This document shows, one piece after another, positions 11,554-13,040 of a stretch of DNA of 13,040 bases. How positions within the stretch are numbered: position 1 is the stretch's first letter; every line of letters begins with the position of its first letter. The stretch covers positions 1 through 13,040 of the forward strand of contig UQKD01000038.1 of NCBI GenBank assembly GCA_900541585.1, given 5' to 3'. The stretch is from an uncultured Alistipes sp. GTDB taxonomy: Bacteria > Bacteroidota > Bacteroidia > Bacteroidales > Rikenellaceae. A model generated the notes under the pieces. The model did no database searches. It was not told where the DNA came from and saw nothing but the letters and a program-made list of their open reading frames with translations. The translations under genes and the position numbers were made by a program.

Positions 11554-12765
11554 ATGCTATCCATTTTATTTTTTGTTAAGCGGAGGAAACCGCTTAAAGA
11601 TGGCTCTGTGCCTATCTTTATGCGTGTCTCCTCCCATCAGGAGTATGTTGAGTGCTCGCTTCGGCGGAGCACTATGCCGTCCCAATGGGTTACGGCCAAA
11701 GGCAGGGTAAGGAACAATACCCTCGTAAACAAACAGTTGAACGAGTATCTCGACCAGCAGGAGTTTCGTATTTACGACATTGAAAAAGGGTTGTTGGCCA
11801 AGGGTAAGCAGGTAAGCGTTCAAGAGGTAATGCGGCAATACCGAGGTGTTGAACAGCCGGAGGGTGAGATGCTGTGCAAACTTTATGAGGAGCACAATTC
11901 CCGGATGAAAGAATTGATTGGAAAGACGGTGGCTGCCAATACCTATAAACGGCATCTGACCTCGCTGAAACTGTTCCGGGAGTTTTTGACAGCGACTCGC
12001 GGCATCGGCGATATAGAGGTTAAAGCGTTGGATGCACAACTCATGGAGGAGTATCAGCATTACTTAATGACGGTTCGGAGTAACAATAACAACACGACGG
12101 TCAAGTATTTGCGTAATCTGAGCAAGATTGTGAATCTTGCAAAAACGCGGGGATTTATTCAGACCAACCCAATAGATTTGCTACCTCTTAAAATGCAGAC
12201 CGTTGAACGGGAATTTTTGACGCAGGATGAGTTGAAACGGCTGGAAGAAAAGCAGATCGGTATTTCGCGTTTGGAACAGGTTCGGGATGTTTTTCTGTTT
12301 TGTTGTCTGACCGGATTAGCTTATGTCGATGTGGCCTCTCTCAGCACGGAAAATATCGTCGAGGGTAAGCGGGGTAGGCAATGGTTGCGAAAAGCCCGAA
12401 ACAAGACCAACAATATGTGTAACATCCCTTTATTGCGTCCTGCATTGCGTATTTTGGAGAAATATGCGGAATATCGGGCTGCGACGGGAAAGCTATTGCC
12501 TGTACCGAGTAATCAGAAGATGAACGCTTACCTCAAAGAGCTGGCGACGTTGTGCGGAATAACTAAAAACCTGACGACACACTGTGCCCGGCATACTTTC
12601 GCCACGACGGTTACTTTGGCAAATGGAGCTTCATTGGAAAATGTTTCGAAAATGTTAGGTCATAGTAGCGTGCGCATGACCCAGCATTATGCCAAGATTC
12701 TGAATAGTTCCATTGAACGTGATATGGATAAAATCGAATCAGAGCTGATAGGAGAAAATGAATAA
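11554..12765 (+). CDS. Tyrosine site-specific recombinase (integrase)
   Basis: This 403-residue phage-type integrase would cut and rejoin DNA at attachment sites. The N-terminal part (about 1-95, ILFFVKRRKPLKDGSVPIFMRV...) is an arm-binding domain typical of Bacteroidetes mobile elements, followed by a SAM-like core-binding domain (about 105-200) and the catalytic domain. Visible catalytic residues are H343 and R346 (HCAR), H370 (LGHSS), nucleophile Y379 (QHYAK), and probably K284. The first catalytic arginine, expected in TGLR, is replaced by alanine (TGLAYVDV, A256). From general knowledge, this is common in Bacteroidetes enzymes and recalls IntDOT, which lacks this arginine. The gene is clearly AT-richer than its neighbours, a sign of transfer. 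It lies next to ssrA, a frequent integration target, but no cargo or second att site is visible. Confidence 0.93.
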   Translation: MLSILFFVKRRKPLKDGSVPIFMRVSSHQEYVECSLRRSTMPSQWVTAKGRVRNNTLVNKQLNEYLDQQEFRIYDIEKGLLAKGKQVSVQEVMRQYRGVEQPEGEMLCKLYEEHNSRMKELIGKTVAANTYKRHLTSLKLFREFLTATRGIGDIEVKALDAQLMEEYQHYLMTVRSNNNNTTVKYLRNLSKIVNLAKTRGFIQTNPIDLLPLKMQTVEREFLTQDELKRLEEKQIGISRLEQVRDVFLFCCLTGLAYVDVASLSTENIVEGKRGRQWLRKARNKTNNMCNIPLLRPALRILEKYAEYRAATGKLLPVPSNQKMNAYLKELATLCGITKNLTTHCARHTFATTVTLANGASLENVSKMLGHSSVRMTQHYAKILNSSIERDMDKIESELIGENE

Positions 12766-12771
12766 GCATAC

Positions 12772-12806
12772 GGGCTGGAGTATCTAACTCCTGCCCTTTC
12801 CTTTCT
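12772..12806 (+). terminator. Terminator of the tyrosine recombinase
   Basis: GGGC-T-GGAG (12772-12780) pairs with CTCC-T-GCCC (12788-12796), with one T-T mismatch and a 7-base loop. The pyrimidine-rich TTTCCTTTCT follows. The T-run is broken by C, so termination may be moderate. Confidence 0.7.
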
Positions 12807-12946
12807 AAACTCAGCCCTAAGCCGTGAGTAAGTATATTATTAATAAGACATAATTTACGGACTATAAGGAATCCAAAAATTTTATTTTTTAATTTTTTTT
12901 TTCAGCTTTATCCGCACAAATCCATTCCAATCCTCACATGACCCCT

Positions 12947-12976
12947 CCCCGCCTACGGCGTGGGGGATAGTCCCCC
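12947..12976. repeat. GC-rich element with two mutually exclusive hairpins
   Basis: CCCCGCC (12947-12953) can pair with GGC-GT-GGGG (12957-12965). The same G-run, as GGGGGA (12962-12967), can instead pair with TCCCCC (12971-12976) around a TAG loop. The two folds compete. It lies in AT-rich sequence about 30 bases before the ATG at 13006. It could be a leader switch or simply a dispersed GC-rich repeat like the one at 4152-4211. The rest of 12807-13005 holds only AT-rich sequence and T-runs. Confidence 0.45.
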
Positions 12977-13005
12977 GTCACAACTATTTAAAATCAAATT
13001 TTGGT

Positions 13006-13040
13006 ATGGAAAGTACTTTGAAATTCATCAAGACGTGGGA
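13006..13040 (+). CDS. Possible start of a further gene, cut by the window end
   Basis: The last 35 bases open with ATG and read MESTLKFIKTWG without a stop. The short basic-aromatic start followed by KTW recalls the N-terminus of some Bacteroidetes bile acid:sodium symporter family proteins, but 12 residues cannot establish that. No clear -33/-7 promoter lies just upstream. It could also be chance. Confidence 0.35.
   Translation, partial: MESTLKFIKTW

Overview
The window looks like a contig end from a high-GC Bacteroidales genome, most likely Alistipes (Rikenellaceae) or a close relative. The reasoning is: six promoters fit the Bacteroidetes primary-sigma pattern (-33 TTTG or CTTG, a 20-21 bp gap, -7 TAnnTTTG); the core genes are strongly GC-biased; the tyrosine recombinase has a Bacteroidetes-type arm domain; and Shine-Dalgarno sequences are not obvious. 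The genus is an inference from protein flavour and composition, not a database result. Bases 1-46 are not biological. They are an Illumina Nextera i7 primer/adapter remnant.

Layout. 47-565 (+): 5'-truncated uracil-DNA glycosylase family protein. 676-3357 (+): mutS, with its own promoter, a 17-bp perfect palindrome at the predicted transcription start, and a TTG start codon. 3420-3452: mutS terminator. 3471-4094 (-): uridine kinase udk. 4095-4317: GC-rich hairpin elements and a bidirectional terminator. 4318-6276 (-): gyrB, with an inverted repeat around its promoter. 6396-7133 (-): ftsE-type ABC ATPase. 7134-7532: a structured divergent intergenic region with two promoters, a nested palindrome and a large hairpin. 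7533-10724 (+): a soluble hybrid histidine kinase of 1063 residues. 10888-11288 (+): ssrA (tmRNA) with promoter and terminator. 11554-12765 (+): an AT-richer tyrosine recombinase next to ssrA. 12766-13040: an AT-rich tail with a terminator, a two-hairpin GC-rich element, and the first 12 codons of a possible further gene cut by the window end.

How it fits together. Most of the window is housekeeping: DNA repair (UDG-like protein, MutS), topology (GyrB), nucleotide salvage (Udk), an envelope/division ATPase (FtsE) and ribosome rescue (tmRNA). Each gene seems to be its own transcription unit, with its own promoter or terminator. The right end is accessory. A site-specific recombinase abuts the tmRNA gene, a classic integration target, which suggests the edge of an integrated element, but its other end is not in the window.

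The least ordinary signals are non-coding. The -33 boxes of the ftsE and ssrA promoters share an exact 13-mer and both sit at the centre of long palindromes. Other palindromes lie on the mutS start site and around the gyrB promoter. I found no clear, previously undescribed multi-gene system.
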